Notes under the pieces: model-generated | What the model saw: the letters and a program-made list of their open reading frames with translations, nothing else | Told to the model about the DNA's origin: nothing | The model's database searches: none | Shown here: piece by piece, positions 8,847 to 18,000 of the stretch | Position numbering within the stretch: position 1 is the first letter of the stretch | Layout of the letters: each line of letters starts with the position of its first letter | Source: an uncultured Woeseiaceae bacterium | GTDB lineage: Bacteria; Pseudomonadota; Gammaproteobacteria; Steroidobacterales; Woeseiaceae | Length of the DNA: 64,000 nucleotides | Direction: 5' to 3' | NCBI GenBank assembly: GCA_947258565.1 | Contig: CAMYJB010000013.1 | Span: 116,071 to 180,070, forward strand | Program-made: the position numbers and the translations under genes

Positions 8847-9383
8847 ATGAATCGCTCTGCGTCCCGTTTTTTGTATTCAGTCATCGCCCTGTTGCCGGGT
8901 GCGCTGGCGCTGGCCGGCGGTGGCGTCGAGATCGGCGCCCCTGCCCCCGAATTCGAGCTGCCGGACCAGGAGGGGCAGCTGCACTCTCTGGAGGACTACA
9001 GGGACCAGTGGGTCGTACTGTATTTCTATCCGAAGGACGAGACGCCCGGCTGTACGACCGAAGCGTGTGAATTTCGCGACAACATATTCGCGTTTCGCAA
9101 GCTGAATGCTCAGATCCTCGGCGTGAGCCTCGACGACGTCGAGTCGCACCGCAAATTCGCCGAGAATCACGGCCTGCCGTTTCCGTTGCTCGCCGATACG
9201 GAGGGCACGACGGCGGATGCTTACGGTGTCAAAACAAAGATGATGGGCTGGACGGTTGCCAAGCGGCAGACATTCATCGTCGATCCGGCGGGCAACATCG
9301 TGAAGCATTACACGAAGGTCGACCCGGACAAGCACGCGGCCGAAGTTCTTGCCGAGCTCGAAGTGCTGGGCGCAGGAAGCTAG
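8847..9383 (+). CDS. Exported peroxiredoxin, BCP/PrxQ type
   Basis: Thiol peroxidase reducing hydroperoxides. The track ORF starts far upstream, but ATG 8847 gives 178 aa that begin with a signal peptide ('FLYSVIALLPGALALAGG', cleavage near residue 24), unlike cytoplasmic E. coli Bcp. The AhpC/TSA fold follows: 'APAPEFELPDQEG', then 'TPGCTTEACEFRD', which contains the peroxidatic cysteine and, five residues on, the resolving cysteine of the PrxQ alpha-2 type. Further family strings are 'GVSLDDVESHRKFAENHGLPFPLLAD' and 'RQTFIVDP'. The redox partner in the periplasm is not evident nearby. Confidence 0.9.
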   Translation: MNRSASRFLYSVIALLPGALALAGGGVEIGAPAPEFELPDQEGQLHSLEDYRDQWVVLYFYPKDETPGCTTEACEFRDNIFAFRKLNAQILGVSLDDVESHRKFAENHGLPFPLLADTEGTTADAYGVKTKMMGWTVAKRQTFIVDPAGNIVKHYTKVDPDKHAAEVLAELEVLGAGS

Positions 9384-9390
9384 CCTTCAC

Positions 9391-9409
9391 AGGCCCTAGT
9401 GCAGGGCCT
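9391..9409. other. Hairpin at convergent gene ends
   Basis: A perfect 6-bp inverted repeat (AGGCCC / GGGCCT, 7-base loop) spans the end of the minus-strand VWA gene and lies 8 bases beyond the peroxiredoxin stop. It could act on both transcripts, but no T-tract is present. Confidence 0.3.
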
Positions 9410-10571
9410 TGATGCCCGCGTCGAGGCCGGAGATTGTCAGCGGGAACATGCGATCGTCCATGATCTCCCGCGTGAGCTTGATGGATGGCGTGAAGTCCCA
9501 ACGTTCCCGTGGCTCGGGATTCAGCCAGATGGCCTTCTGATAGGTGTTCAGCAGGCGCTTGATCCACACGGCCCCCGGTTCCTCGTTCCAGTGCTCGACG
9601 CTGCCGCCCGCGTAGACGATTTCGTACGGGCTCATCGTCGCATCGCCAACGAAGATCAACTTGTAGTCCGCGCCGTATTTGTGCGTGATGTCGAGAGTGG
9701 GAACGCGCTCGGAATGACGTCGGCGGTTGTCCTTCCACAACGATTCATAGATGAAATTGTGAAAGTAGAAGTACTCCAGGTGCTTGAACTCGCTGCCGGC
9801 CGCGGAGAACAGTTCCTCGCAAACGCGCACATGGTCGTCCATCGAACCACCAATATCGAGGCACAGCAAGACCTTGACGGCGTTGTGTCTCTCCGGAACC
9901 ATGCGGATGTCGAGCAACCCTGCGTTGCGCGCCGTCTTGTCGATCGTATCCTCCAGGTCGAGCTGGTCCGCCGCGCCTTCCCGGGCGAACTTCCTCAGCC
10001 GTCGTAACGCCACCTTTATATTGCGGGTTCCGAGTTCGACCGAGTCGTCGAGATTGCGGTACTCGCGGCGGTCCCAGACCTTAACAGCGCTGCGGTGCCG
10101 CGAGCCGTGCTGACCGATGCGCACGCCTTCCGGGTTATAGCCGTAGGCACCGAACGGAGAAGTACCCGCAGTTCCGATCCACTTGCTGCCGCCTTCGTGA
10201 CGCTCGTCCTGTTCCTCGAGCCGCTCGCGCAGTGCTTTCATCAGTTCTTCGAATCCGCCGAGCGCTTCGATCCTGGCCCGCTCCTCTTCCGACAACAGCA
10301 GCTCCGCCTGCCTGCGAAGCCAGTCCTCCGGGAGCTCCTCGAACAGATCTCCCAGGCCGTCCTCGATGCCATTGAAATAGGCGGCGAATATGCGATCGAA
10401 GCGGTCGAGTTGCGACTCATCCTTGACCAGCGCCGCGCGCGCAAGATAGTAAAAGTCGTCGACACTGGTGCCGGCAACTCCCCGTTTCATCGCTTCGAGC
10501 AGAGTCAAAAGCTCCGTGATCGACGTATTCATACCGCCTTCACGGAGCATGTAGAAAAACGGAATCAGCAT
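9396..10571 (-). CDS. VWA domain-containing protein (CoxE-like, MoxR partner)
   Basis: A 391-aa protein of the CoxE-like group. It begins 'MLIPFFYMLREGG', the usual start of the family, so the first ATG is kept. The N-terminal ~200 residues are helical and charged. The C-terminal part is a von Willebrand A domain with a MIDAS-like metal site, 'LCLDIGGSMDDH' (DxGxS form), near residue 240, and a second acidic strand 'IFVGDATMSPYEI' near 320. Such proteins work with MoxR AAA+ ATPases to mature or insert metal centres or remodel complexes. Here the moxR gene is directly upstream (5-bp gap). The client is unknown. Confidence 0.85.
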   Translation of the reverse strand: MLIPFFYMLREGGMNTSITELLTLLEAMKRGVAGTSVDDFYYLARAALVKDESQLDRFDRIFAAYFNGIEDGLGDLFEELPEDWLRRQAELLLSEEERARIEALGGFEELMKALRERLEEQDERHEGGSKWIGTAGTSPFGAYGYNPEGVRIGQHGSRHRSAVKVWDRREYRNLDDSVELGTRNIKVALRRLRKFAREGAADQLDLEDTIDKTARNAGLLDIRMVPERHNAVKVLLCLDIGGSMDDHVRVCEELFSAAGSEFKHLEYFYFHNFIYESLWKDNRRRHSERVPTLDITHKYGADYKLIFVGDATMSPYEIVYAGGSVEHWNEEPGAVWIKRLLNTYQKAIWLNPEPRERWDFTPSIKLTREIMDDRMFPLTISGLDAGIKALH

Positions 10572-10576
10572 CGCAC

Positions 10577-11434
10577 TTACCGGTGCCCTGCGCCACGATC
10601 CAGAAATACGAGGCGCTCGAAGAGGTGCACATCCTGCTCATTCTTGAGCAGCGCGCCATACAGCGGCGGAATGGCCTTGCGCTTGTCGTCACTGCGCAAT
10701 GCTTCAGGCGGGATGTCTTCCGCCAGGAGTAGTTTGATCCAGTCCAGCAGTTCCGATGTTGACGGTTTCTTTTTCAGTCCCGGCACCTCGCGAATCTTGT
10801 AAAACGCATTGAGTGCCTCGCTGAGAAGGTTCTTCTTCAGGGCCGGGTAGTGTACGTCCACGATCCTTGCCATGGTGTCCTGGTCGGGGAATTTGATGTA
10901 GTGGAAAAAGCAGCGTCTCAGGAACGCATCGGGCAGTTCCTTCTCGTTATTGCTCGTAATGACGATGATCGGACGGTGCCTTGCCGCAACCAGCTGCTGC
11001 GTTTCGTAGACGTAGAATTCCATCCGGTCGAGTTCCCGTAACAGATCGTTGGGAAACTCGATGTCGGCCTTGTCGATCTCGTCGATCAGCAGTACCGGCT
11101 GCTCGTCCGACGCGAATGCCTCCCAGATCTTGCCTTTCTGGATGTAGTTGGCGATATCGTGAACGCGATCGTCCCCGAGCTGCGAGTCCCTGAGCCTGGC
11201 CACGGCATCGTATTCGTAGAGGCCCTGCTGTGCCTTGGTCGTCGACTTGATATGCCATTCGAACAGCGGTTTGCCGAGCGCGCTCGCCACTTCAAGCGCA
11301 AGCTGAGTCTTACCCGTACCGGGCTCGCCCTTGACGAGGATCGGCCTCTCGAGCGTAACCGCGGCATTGACGGCCATCATCAGGTCGTCCGTTGCAACAT
11401 AGGAAGTGGTACCAGTGAAGCGGGTGTCAGTCAT
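10577..11434 (-). CDS. MoxR-family AAA+ ATPase
   Basis: Predicted chaperone-type ATPase. The start at 11434 ('MTDTRFTGTTSYVATDDLM') is chosen over the track start 8 codons upstream. Walker A is 'GEPGTGKTQ' (~residue 37) and Walker B 'VLLIDEIDKAD' (~100). Sensor 1 is in 'IVITSNNEKELPDAFLRRCFFHYI', where the final arginines are the likely Arg finger. Length (285 aa) is normal for the MoxR/CbbQ group. It forms a two-gene unit with the VWA gene. The pair is an orphan: no methanol dehydrogenase, CO dehydrogenase or denitrification gene is next to it. Confidence 0.9.
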   Translation of the reverse strand: MTDTRFTGTTSYVATDDLMMAVNAAVTLERPILVKGEPGTGKTQLALEVASALGKPLFEWHIKSTTKAQQGLYEYDAVARLRDSQLGDDRVHDIANYIQKGKIWEAFASDEQPVLLIDEIDKADIEFPNDLLRELDRMEFYVYETQQLVAARHRPIIVITSNNEKELPDAFLRRCFFHYIKFPDQDTMARIVDVHYPALKKNLLSEALNAFYKIREVPGLKKKPSTSELLDWIKLLLAEDIPPEALRSDDKRKAIPPLYGALLKNEQDVHLFERLVFLDRGAGHR

Positions 11435-11525
11435 ATCGGTCCCGGTGTCTCGGAGCACACAGCGAATATCTTACTCCCTGGACGCCTCGAGGTCAGGAGC
11501 CGGGGCCAGCAACGCCGCGCTTATG

Positions 11526-13895
11526 TCAATCGGCCGGTACCAATTCGAGGGTGTGCTGCGTTTCGCCCGGCAGGAAGGGGCTCGGCTGTCCATGTACCCA
11601 TTCGTCATGCCCCTTTCGATAGAACGCCGACAGCGGATGGCCGCTCTGTCCCGTGGGCATGTGCATCAGGCCGTTTTCCTCATCCCCCGGCGACACCGAG
11701 AAGCGCTGCGAGGCGCCGAACGCCGGGCCCTGGGCTTTCGGCAGGTCGACATCCCCGTTCAGGGGTTCCGCAGGCATATCCAGCCAAGGCGACAGCAACG
11801 GCAGCGCCCGGCTGAGCGGGTGACGGATCGATGCCGTGTTGACTTCGCCCCAGCTGCGCTCTGCGAGACCGCCGTCGTGATGTTGCTCGAACCAGGCGAT
11901 GTTGGTGCGAACGGCGTCGAGCAGCAGCTCGTCCCACGATTCGTAGGCGCCCGGCAGCAGGTGTCGCGGCCGTTCCGCGAGGAGCTGCCAGAGCGCGCCT
12001 TCGAACTGGTTGCTGAGCAGCGGCTCGACGTCTGCGCCATTCGCAGCCCGGACCGGCGCCATCAGCGCGTGGAATACCTTCGACTGCACTTCCAGGCGAA
12101 ATGCGCGCACCAGGCGGTAACCAACGGATTCCGGGGTCGCCCTCGGTATCCAGCCCCGGACCAGCTCGCGATATTCGGCGAGCTGCGGGTCGCCGGCCAC
12201 ATGAGCATCGGTAAGGACGCCAAGAACCACGTCGCGCCAGCGTGACAGGAACAATGCGCGATCGTCGTACTGGATCGCGAGCATGTCGATGGGCTCGAAT
12301 TCGCCCAGGGCAAGCAGCGAGTCGCGAATCTGACTGGCGCGCGCGCCGAGGTCGTAGCCGCCATCGCCGATGACCGCGAGCGCGTCCGCGTCGGCGACCC
12401 GCGCATTGGCCGTCCAGATGCGGCCGTTACCCGGATTGATTACGCGCGGATAATCGGACGGATGCAGCCAGCCGATCCAGCCCTCCTCCCGGCTCCAGTC
12501 GGCCGGGACCATCGCATCAAAACCGTTCTTCACCGGAATCTGCCCGGCGATCGTCCAGCCGATGTTGCCGCCGGCATCGCCGACCACGAAGTTCTGCGGC
12601 GGGATGCCCATCGTCGCGGCAATACCGAGTGCCTCGTCCACGTCGGACGCCGTCTCCAGCGCAATCAGGTTCAGGTTTAACGCCTCGGGACTGTGTGCGA
12701 TCCAGCGGACCGCAATATCACCATCGGGATAATCGATGCGATCGTCCACCGGACCCCAGATCGTCTCGCGGATTTCGTAGACGACCGGCGCCGCGTCCTT
12801 GACCTCGATCGTCTCCCGCCGGATCTCGAATTCGAGATCGCCTTGCGGGGTGCGGTAGCTGCCCGGGCTCGCCCCCGGCCGCAGCAACACCGCATCCGCC
12901 CAGTCACCGTAACTGTTGGTGTAACCCCAGGCGATGTCCCCGTTGCTTCCGGCGGTTATGAATGGCGTGCCGGGCAACGACACACCGGTGAAATCTCGCG
13001 GCTTCTCGTCCGTTACGACCAGCCGGGCCTGATACCAGATATTCGGAACGTCGTGCCCGAGGTGCATGTCGTTCGACATGAGTGCACGCCCGCTGCCGGT
13101 CAGGGCGCCAGCGACCACCCAGTTGTTGCTGCCATTCAGGTACGGTTTTCCTTCTTCGCCCGCCGGCGGCGGCTTCTCGGTGACGTCTCGCACGGAGAGC
13201 AAGCTTGCCGGCGGCACAGGCGGCTGCGCTCTCGGCTGCCCCATGATGGGGGCATCCCAGGGCGTGCCGTCAGGGTACAGCCAGGAGAACACTTCTGCCG
13301 GAAATACGCGGTGCGCAAAGCCGCGGCGCACGTCCTTGCTGGCCCGCGCGTCGTTCAGCTGCATGAACATTGCGTACACAACGAGCACGGAGTCTTCCGC
13401 AAGCCACGGGTCCGGTTCCGCGCCGAGCAGGAGGTGTTCGAACGGCCGTACGCCGAGGCTGCCGAGACCGGCATTCACGCCGCGCGCATAACTCTCGAGA
13501 GTCGCGACATCCGCCGCAGGCGACGCCGCCAGGACGGCGCGCGCGCGCGCCCTGAAGCGATGAAAACGATAGCGCTTGTCGACGTCGATCGCGATCTCGC
13601 CGAACAACTGCGACAGCTCGCCGGCCGCCTGTCGCCGGATCAGGTCCATCTGGAAGAACCGATCCTGTCCGTGCGCGAACCCGGTCGCGTAGGCGAGATC
13701 GGCCCGTGTGCGCGCTGTAATGGTCGGGATGCCGGCGTTGTCACGCTCGATCGTCGCCGGATCGCCGAGGCCCGGCGCCAGCAGTTCACCATCGAGCTGC
13801 GGCAGGCTTGCATGCAATGTGACCCACAGCACCAGTGCCGCCGCGGTGAGCAATAACAGGGCTGCGGCCCCTGTTCGAATCATCCAGCGCCGCAC
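11526..13895 (-). CDS. Penicillin acylase (S45) family Ntn-hydrolase
   Basis: Autoprocessed periplasmic amidase; the family includes penicillin acylases and acyl-homoserine-lactone acylases. The 789-aa precursor starts with a membrane-spanning signal or anchor ('GAAALLLLTAAALVLWVTL', residues ~9-27). The alpha chain runs to ~254. The beta chain begins at the nucleophile Ser255 in 'NGSNNWVV', preceded by a Gly, the classical self-cleavage site. Later 'SNDMHLGHDVPNIWY' and 'GYTNSYGDWADAVLL' match conserved beta-chain regions. It starts 5 bases after the pyk stop, so it is probably co-transcribed with pyruvate kinase. Substrate cannot be read from sequence. Confidence 0.9.
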   Translation of the reverse strand: MRRWMIRTGAAALLLLTAAALVLWVTLHASLPQLDGELLAPGLGDPATIERDNAGIPTITARTRADLAYATGFAHGQDRFFQMDLIRRQAAGELSQLFGEIAIDVDKRYRFHRFRARARAVLAASPAADVATLESYARGVNAGLGSLGVRPFEHLLLGAEPDPWLAEDSVLVVYAMFMQLNDARASKDVRRGFAHRVFPAEVFSWLYPDGTPWDAPIMGQPRAQPPVPPASLLSVRDVTEKPPPAGEEGKPYLNGSNNWVVAGALTGSGRALMSNDMHLGHDVPNIWYQARLVVTDEKPRDFTGVSLPGTPFITAGSNGDIAWGYTNSYGDWADAVLLRPGASPGSYRTPQGDLEFEIRRETIEVKDAAPVVYEIRETIWGPVDDRIDYPDGDIAVRWIAHSPEALNLNLIALETASDVDEALGIAATMGIPPQNFVVGDAGGNIGWTIAGQIPVKNGFDAMVPADWSREEGWIGWLHPSDYPRVINPGNGRIWTANARVADADALAVIGDGGYDLGARASQIRDSLLALGEFEPIDMLAIQYDDRALFLSRWRDVVLGVLTDAHVAGDPQLAEYRELVRGWIPRATPESVGYRLVRAFRLEVQSKVFHALMAPVRAANGADVEPLLSNQFEGALWQLLAERPRHLLPGAYESWDELLLDAVRTNIAWFEQHHDGGLAERSWGEVNTASIRHPLSRALPLLSPWLDMPAEPLNGDVDLPKAQGPAFGASQRFSVSPGDEENGLMHMPTGQSGHPLSAFYRKGHDEWVHGQPSPFLPGETQHTLELVPAD

Positions 13896-13900
13896 GTTCC

Positions 13901-15334
13901 TCAGCCCGCCTCCGTTACCTGCACGATCGTCATCGCATTGGTCCCGCCCGAAACGCCTTCGACGTCACCTTTCGTTACGATAACGTAATCGCCGACGCTC
14001 GCCAGGTCGCGAGACAGCAGCGTATCGAAAACGCTACGATACGGGCCGCCCTCGGACTGATCAGCGCCGAAGTGTACCGGGATCACACCGCGGTAAATCG
14101 TGACGCGACGCCTCGTAGCCGCGTGCGGCGTCAGCGCATAAATCGGTATATCGGACCGGATGCGTGACATCCAGCGCGCAGTCGAACCCGATTCTGTCAA
14201 CGCAATAATGGCCGTAACCTTGAGGTGATTCGCCGTGTACATGACGGCCATGGCGATCGCTTCGTCGACGCGTCCGAAATAGTCGCCGATCCGGTGACGC
14301 GTCAGGCCCTCGGGTAACGGGTACTTCTCGGCTCCCCTGCACACCTCGGCCATGGCACGAATCGCCTTGACCGGGTAACGTCCCACCGCCGTTTCGCCCG
14401 ACAGCATCACCGCATCGGTACCATCCATGACGGCATTCGACACATCCGAGACCTCCGCCCGCGTCGGAATCGGGTTCTGGATCATCGACTCCATCATCTG
14501 CGTCGCCGTGATCACGATCTTGCTGGCCTTGCGGGTCTTGCGAATGAGCTCTTTTTGTATACCGGTCAGCTCCGCGTAGCCCATCTCGACGCCCAGGTCA
14601 CCGCGGGCAACCATGATGATGTCGGCAGCTTCTATGATCGAGTCGATTGCCTCGATGGCCTCGAAACGCTCGACCTTGGCGACGATCAGGCCTTTGCCAC
14701 CCGCGTGCTCGAACAGGCGGCGCGCTTCAAGGACGTCTTCGCCATCGCGAACGAACGAAACCGCGAGAAAATCCATCTCGAGTTCCGCGGCCAGCGTGAT
14801 GTTTTCCCTGTCGATGTCCGTGAGCGCCGGCGCCGACAGGCCGCCACCTTTCTTGTTGATGCCCTTGTGGTTGGACAGGATCCCGCCATTGATGACGGTG
14901 CTGTGGACGCGCGTTCCCTCGATACGATCGACCTGCAGCGAGATCATGCCGTCATTCAGCAACAACGTGTCGCCCGGCTCGACATCCTGGTGCAGCGTGT
15001 CCAGGGCAACCCCGACGCCTTCTTCAGTGCCATCCTCGAAACCCAGCGAACTGTCGAGAAAAAACGACGCGCCATCCTGCAGCTCCACAGCCCGCTCCCG
15101 GAACCGCTGCACCCGGATCTTGGGTCCCTGCAGATCGCCCAGCAGCCCGACATCGCGCTGGCACTCGTCGGCCGCCGCGCGAAGCTCTTCGGCACGGCGC
15201 CGGTGTTCCGCCGCATCGCCATGCGAAAAATTCAGCCGCGCGATATCGACCCCCGCGTCGATCATCTTGAGCAGCGTTTTCTTGCGGTCGGTCGCCGGTC
15301 CCAGCGTCGCCACGATCTTTGTCCGTCTGTGCAT
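13901..15334 (-). CDS. pyk: Pyruvate kinase
   Basis: Final ATP-yielding step of glycolysis (PEP + ADP to pyruvate + ATP). The 477-aa length and the opening 'RRTKIVATLGPATD' are standard. The substrate and metal site is visible as 'ARLNFSHG' and 'GDLQGPKIRV', and the family signature as 'IIMVARGDLGVEMGY' near residue 235. The C-terminal regulatory domain follows 'VMLSGETAVGRYPV'. It is encoded away from the tkt-gap-pgk run by one plus-strand gene. A short inverted repeat lies just upstream of the ATG. Confidence 0.96.
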   Translation of the reverse strand: MHRRTKIVATLGPATDRKKTLLKMIDAGVDIARLNFSHGDAAEHRRRAEELRAAADECQRDVGLLGDLQGPKIRVQRFRERAVELQDGASFFLDSSLGFEDGTEEGVGVALDTLHQDVEPGDTLLLNDGMISLQVDRIEGTRVHSTVINGGILSNHKGINKKGGGLSAPALTDIDRENITLAAELEMDFLAVSFVRDGEDVLEARRLFEHAGGKGLIVAKVERFEAIEAIDSIIEAADIIMVARGDLGVEMGYAELTGIQKELIRKTRKASKIVITATQMMESMIQNPIPTRAEVSDVSNAVMDGTDAVMLSGETAVGRYPVKAIRAMAEVCRGAEKYPLPEGLTRHRIGDYFGRVDEAIAMAVMYTANHLKVTAIIALTESGSTARWMSRIRSDIPIYALTPHAATRRRVTIYRGVIPVHFGADQSEGGPYRSVFDTLLSRDLASVGDYVIVTKGDVEGVSGGTNAMTIVQVTEAG

Positions 15335-15347
15335 GGCGGCGATTATT

Positions 15348-15361
15348 GCACACTGGTGTGC
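15348..15361 (-). promoter_or_regulatory. Inverted repeat upstream of pyk (candidate operator)
   Basis: GCACAC-TG-GTGTGC is a perfect 6+2+6 inverted repeat, 14 to 27 bases before the pyk ATG. An AATAAT (-10-like) follows it on the minus strand. It does not resemble the HexR consensus. Confidence 0.35.
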
Positions 15362-15448
15362 CGGCCGTACCAGGCATAAAAGCGCGCGCTCGCTTCCTGT
15401 AACAGGTTGCTGCTATCCTCCGCTGCTTCCGCACGCCTCGCCCAAAGC

Positions 15449-16819
15449 ATGATCAATCGACGCCGATTCCTGCAGTGCATCGCAATGGCCGCTGCCAGCC
15501 CGCCCCTGGCGCGAACGGCCTGCGCCGGGGACACCGGCGCAGGCCTGCTGCGACCGGATCCGGGCAAACTGCTGGACCTGCCGGACGGATTCAGCTATCG
15601 GGTCGTATCCAGGGCGGGCAACACGATGGACGATGGTTTCACGGTGCCGCCTGCTCACGACGGCATGGCAGCCTTTCCGGGTCCTGACGGCCGCGTGATT
15701 CTTGTCTGCAACCACGAGATGCCGCCGGCGTTCCCGGAATACAGTGCTTTCGGCACCGCGTTCGAAGCGCTCCCGGATAACGTCAAGGCGCGTGTCTACG
15801 ATCACGGCGGCGGTACTTCGCCCGGCGTCGGAGGCACGACGACGACCGTTTACAACCCGCGGACCGGTCGTACCGAGCGCCAGCACCTCAGCCTCGCCGG
15901 CACGGAGCTGAACTGTGCGGGCGGCCCGACGCCCTGGGGCAGCTGGCTGTCCTGCGAGGAGTGTTTCGAGAGCCCGGGCACCGACTTCTCACGCGGACGG
16001 CTGATCACGCGTGACCGCAAGCACGGCTACGTCTTCGAGGTTCCTGCCGGCGAGACCGGTCTCGCCGACCCGGTGCCCATCTCGGCGATGGGCCGCTTCG
16101 AGCATGAGGCATGCGCGGTCCATGAGCCGAGCGGCATCGTGTATATGACCGAAGACCGCCGCTACAGCCTGTTCTACCGCTACATCCCTGCTGTGCCGGG
16201 GCGGCTGCACGAGGGTGGCCGGCTGCAGGCGCTTGCCATCGCCGGCCGGCCCGCGCAGCCGCTGCATAACTGGTCCGGCGATCGCGCCATCGGAGTCGGC
16301 GAGGCGCTGTCCACGCAGTGGGTCGATCTCGATGACATCGACCCCGTCGAGAATGACCTGCGCCTGCGCGGAGCCGCCGCGGGTGCAGCGACATTCGCCC
16401 GCGGCGAAGGCCTTTGTGTTGCCGGAGACGCGTTCGCGTTCACCTGCACGATCGGCGGGCGGCTGCGCCTGGGCCAGGTTTTCATGTATCAGCCGAGCCC
16501 GCTGGAAGGCCGCGACGGCGAAAATGAGCGGCCGGGGTCGCTGACTTTGCTTGCCGAGGCCGGCGAGGATACGTTACTGCGCAACGCGGACAATCTCACG
16601 ATGGCCCCGTGGGGCGACCTGATCGTGTGCGAGGATACGTCGGGTCACTGTGGTCTGGTCGGTATCCGGCCCGACGGCACCCAGTATTCGCTCGCGGACA
16701 ATGCGTACTCCACATCCGAGCTCGCAGGCGTGTGCTTTGCCCCTGACGGCAAGACGCTGTTCGTGAATATTCAGTATCCGGGGACGACGGTGGCGATCAC
16801 CGGTCCATGGCCCGCCTAG
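15449..16819 (+). CDS. Tat-exported PhoX-like (DUF839) protein
   Basis: A 456-aa protein of the PhoX/DUF839 beta-propeller group, whose characterised members are Ca2+/Fe-dependent alkaline phosphatases. ATG 15449 gives a twin-arginine signal, '[26 protein letters not shown]', with RRxFL followed by a weakly hydrophobic stretch; the track start adds 14 unlikely codons. Family-like strings are '[12 protein letters not shown]', 'GGTTTTVYN', '[19 protein letters not shown]', 'YMTEDR' and '[18 protein letters not shown]'. The CxxC in 'SCEEC' is characteristic. Whether it is a phosphatase is not certain. Its TAG stop shares bases with the pgk stop on the other strand. Confidence 0.82.
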   Translation: MINRRRFLQCIAMAAASPPLARTACAGDTGAGLLRPDPGKLLDLPDGFSYRVVSRAGNTMDDGFTVPPAHDGMAAFPGPDGRVILVCNHEMPPAFPEYSAFGTAFEALPDNVKARVYDHGGGTSPGVGGTTTTVYNPRTGRTERQHLSLAGTELNCAGGPTPWGSWLSCEECFESPGTDFSRGRLITRDRKHGYVFEVPAGETGLADPVPISAMGRFEHEACAVHEPSGIVYMTEDRRYSLFYRYIPAVPGRLHEGGRLQALAIAGRPAQPLHNWSGDRAIGVGEALSTQWVDLDDIDPVENDLRLRGAAAGAATFARGEGLCVAGDAFAFTCTIGGRLRLGQVFMYQPSPLEGRDGENERPGSLTLLAEAGEDTLLRNADNLTMAPWGDLIVCEDTSGHCGLVGIRPDGTQYSLADNAYSTSELAGVCFAPDGKTLFVNIQYPGTTVAITGPWPA

Positions 16820-17988
16820 CCGGCCGCCCGCCGTTCGAGTACCTCGACAGCAGGCAGCTTTTTGCCTTCGACAAACTCCAGAAACGCACCGCCACCCGTA
16901 GAGATGTAGGAAATCCGGTCCGCGACGCCATACTTATCGATCGCCGCGAGCGTATCCCCGCCACCGGCCACCGAGAAAGCGCCGCTTGCGGCAATCGCCC
17001 CGGCCAGGGCCTTGGTGCCGGCGCCAAAATTGTCGAACTCGAATACGCCGACCGGCCCGTTCCATATCACGGTCCCCGCACCCTTGATAATCTCGCCGAA
17101 ACTCGCCGCCGTCGCGGCACCGATGTCGAGAATCATCTCGTCGCCGGACACGGCGTCCACCGCTTTCGTGGTTCCCTCGACGTCTGCAAATTCACCGGCA
17201 ACGACGACATCCGTCGGTACCGGGATCTGCGCGCGGCCCTCGCCACCGGCAGCCAGGCGGCGCGCTGTGTCCAGCATGTCCGCCTCGTGAAGCGACTTGC
17301 CGACATCGTGTCCGGCAGCGGCGATAAAGGTGTTGGCAATCCCGCCGCCGACGATCAGGTAATCGACGATACCGGCCAGCGCGTCGAGTACATCGAGCTT
17401 GGTGGAAACCTTCGATCCGCCCACGATGGCCACCAGCGGCCGTGCCGGATCATCGAGCGCCTTGCCGAGCGCCTCGAGTTCAGCTGCCAGCAGTGGCCCG
17501 GCACAGGCGACGTGAGCGTGTTCCGCGACGCCGTAGGTGCTCGCCTGTGCGCGGTGCGCGGTGCCGAATGCGTCCATGACGAAGACATCGCAGAGAGCCG
17601 CCATCTTCCTCGACAGGCTTTCGTCGCATGCCTTCTCGCCGTGCAGGAAGCGGACGTTCTCGAGCAGCACGATATCGCCCGGGGCCACGTCGACGCCGTC
17701 GATCCAGTCCTTGACCAGCGATACTTCCCGGCCGAGCAGTTCCGACAGCCGGTCCGCAACGGGCTGTAGCGAAAACCTGTCGTCCGGCTGCCCTTCGGTC
17801 GGCCGGCCGAGGTGCGACATCAGCATGATCGCGGCGCCCGCATCGAGCGCCGCCTCTATCGTCGGCAGCGACGCACGAATGCGGGCGTCGCTCGTTACCT
17901 TGCCGCCATCGACCGGCACGTTCAGGTCCTGGCGAATCAGGACCCGCTTGCCTGACAGCTCGAGGTCGGCCATTCGGACCACAGACAT
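16816..17988 (-). CDS. pgk: Phosphoglycerate kinase
   Basis: Transfers phosphate between 1,3-bisphosphoglycerate and ADP. The 390-aa protein is full length. The N domain has '[26 protein letters not shown]' with the substrate-binding 'RxDxNVP', then 'MLMSHLGRP'. The C domain has '[14 protein letters not shown]' and '[15 protein letters not shown]'. The nucleotide-binding '[12 protein letters not shown]' is near the end. The ATG lies 12 bp after the gap stop. Last gene of the tkt-gap-pgk run. Four bases are shared tail-to-tail with the PhoX-like gene (CTAG). Confidence 0.97.
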   Translation of the reverse strand: MSVVRMADLELSGKRVLIRQDLNVPVDGGKVTSDARIRASLPTIEAALDAGAAIMLMSHLGRPTEGQPDDRFSLQPVADRLSELLGREVSLVKDWIDGVDVAPGDIVLLENVRFLHGEKACDESLSRKMAALCDVFVMDAFGTAHRAQASTYGVAEHAHVACAGPLLAAELEALGKALDDPARPLVAIVGGSKVSTKLDVLDALAGIVDYLIVGGGIANTFIAAAGHDVGKSLHEADMLDTARRLAAGGEGRAQIPVPTDVVVAGEFADVEGTTKAVDAVSGDEMILDIGAATAASFGEIIKGAGTVIWNGPVGVFEFDNFGAGTKALAGAIAASGAFSVAGGGDTLAAIDKYGVADRISYISTGGGAFLEFVEGKKLPAVEVLERRAAG

Positions 17989-18000
17989 GGCAGCGACCGC

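Noticed and set aside
12693-13856. 387-aa plus-strand ORF
   Set aside because: Antisense to the S45 acylase, whose signal, Ntn nucleophile and family motifs are clear.
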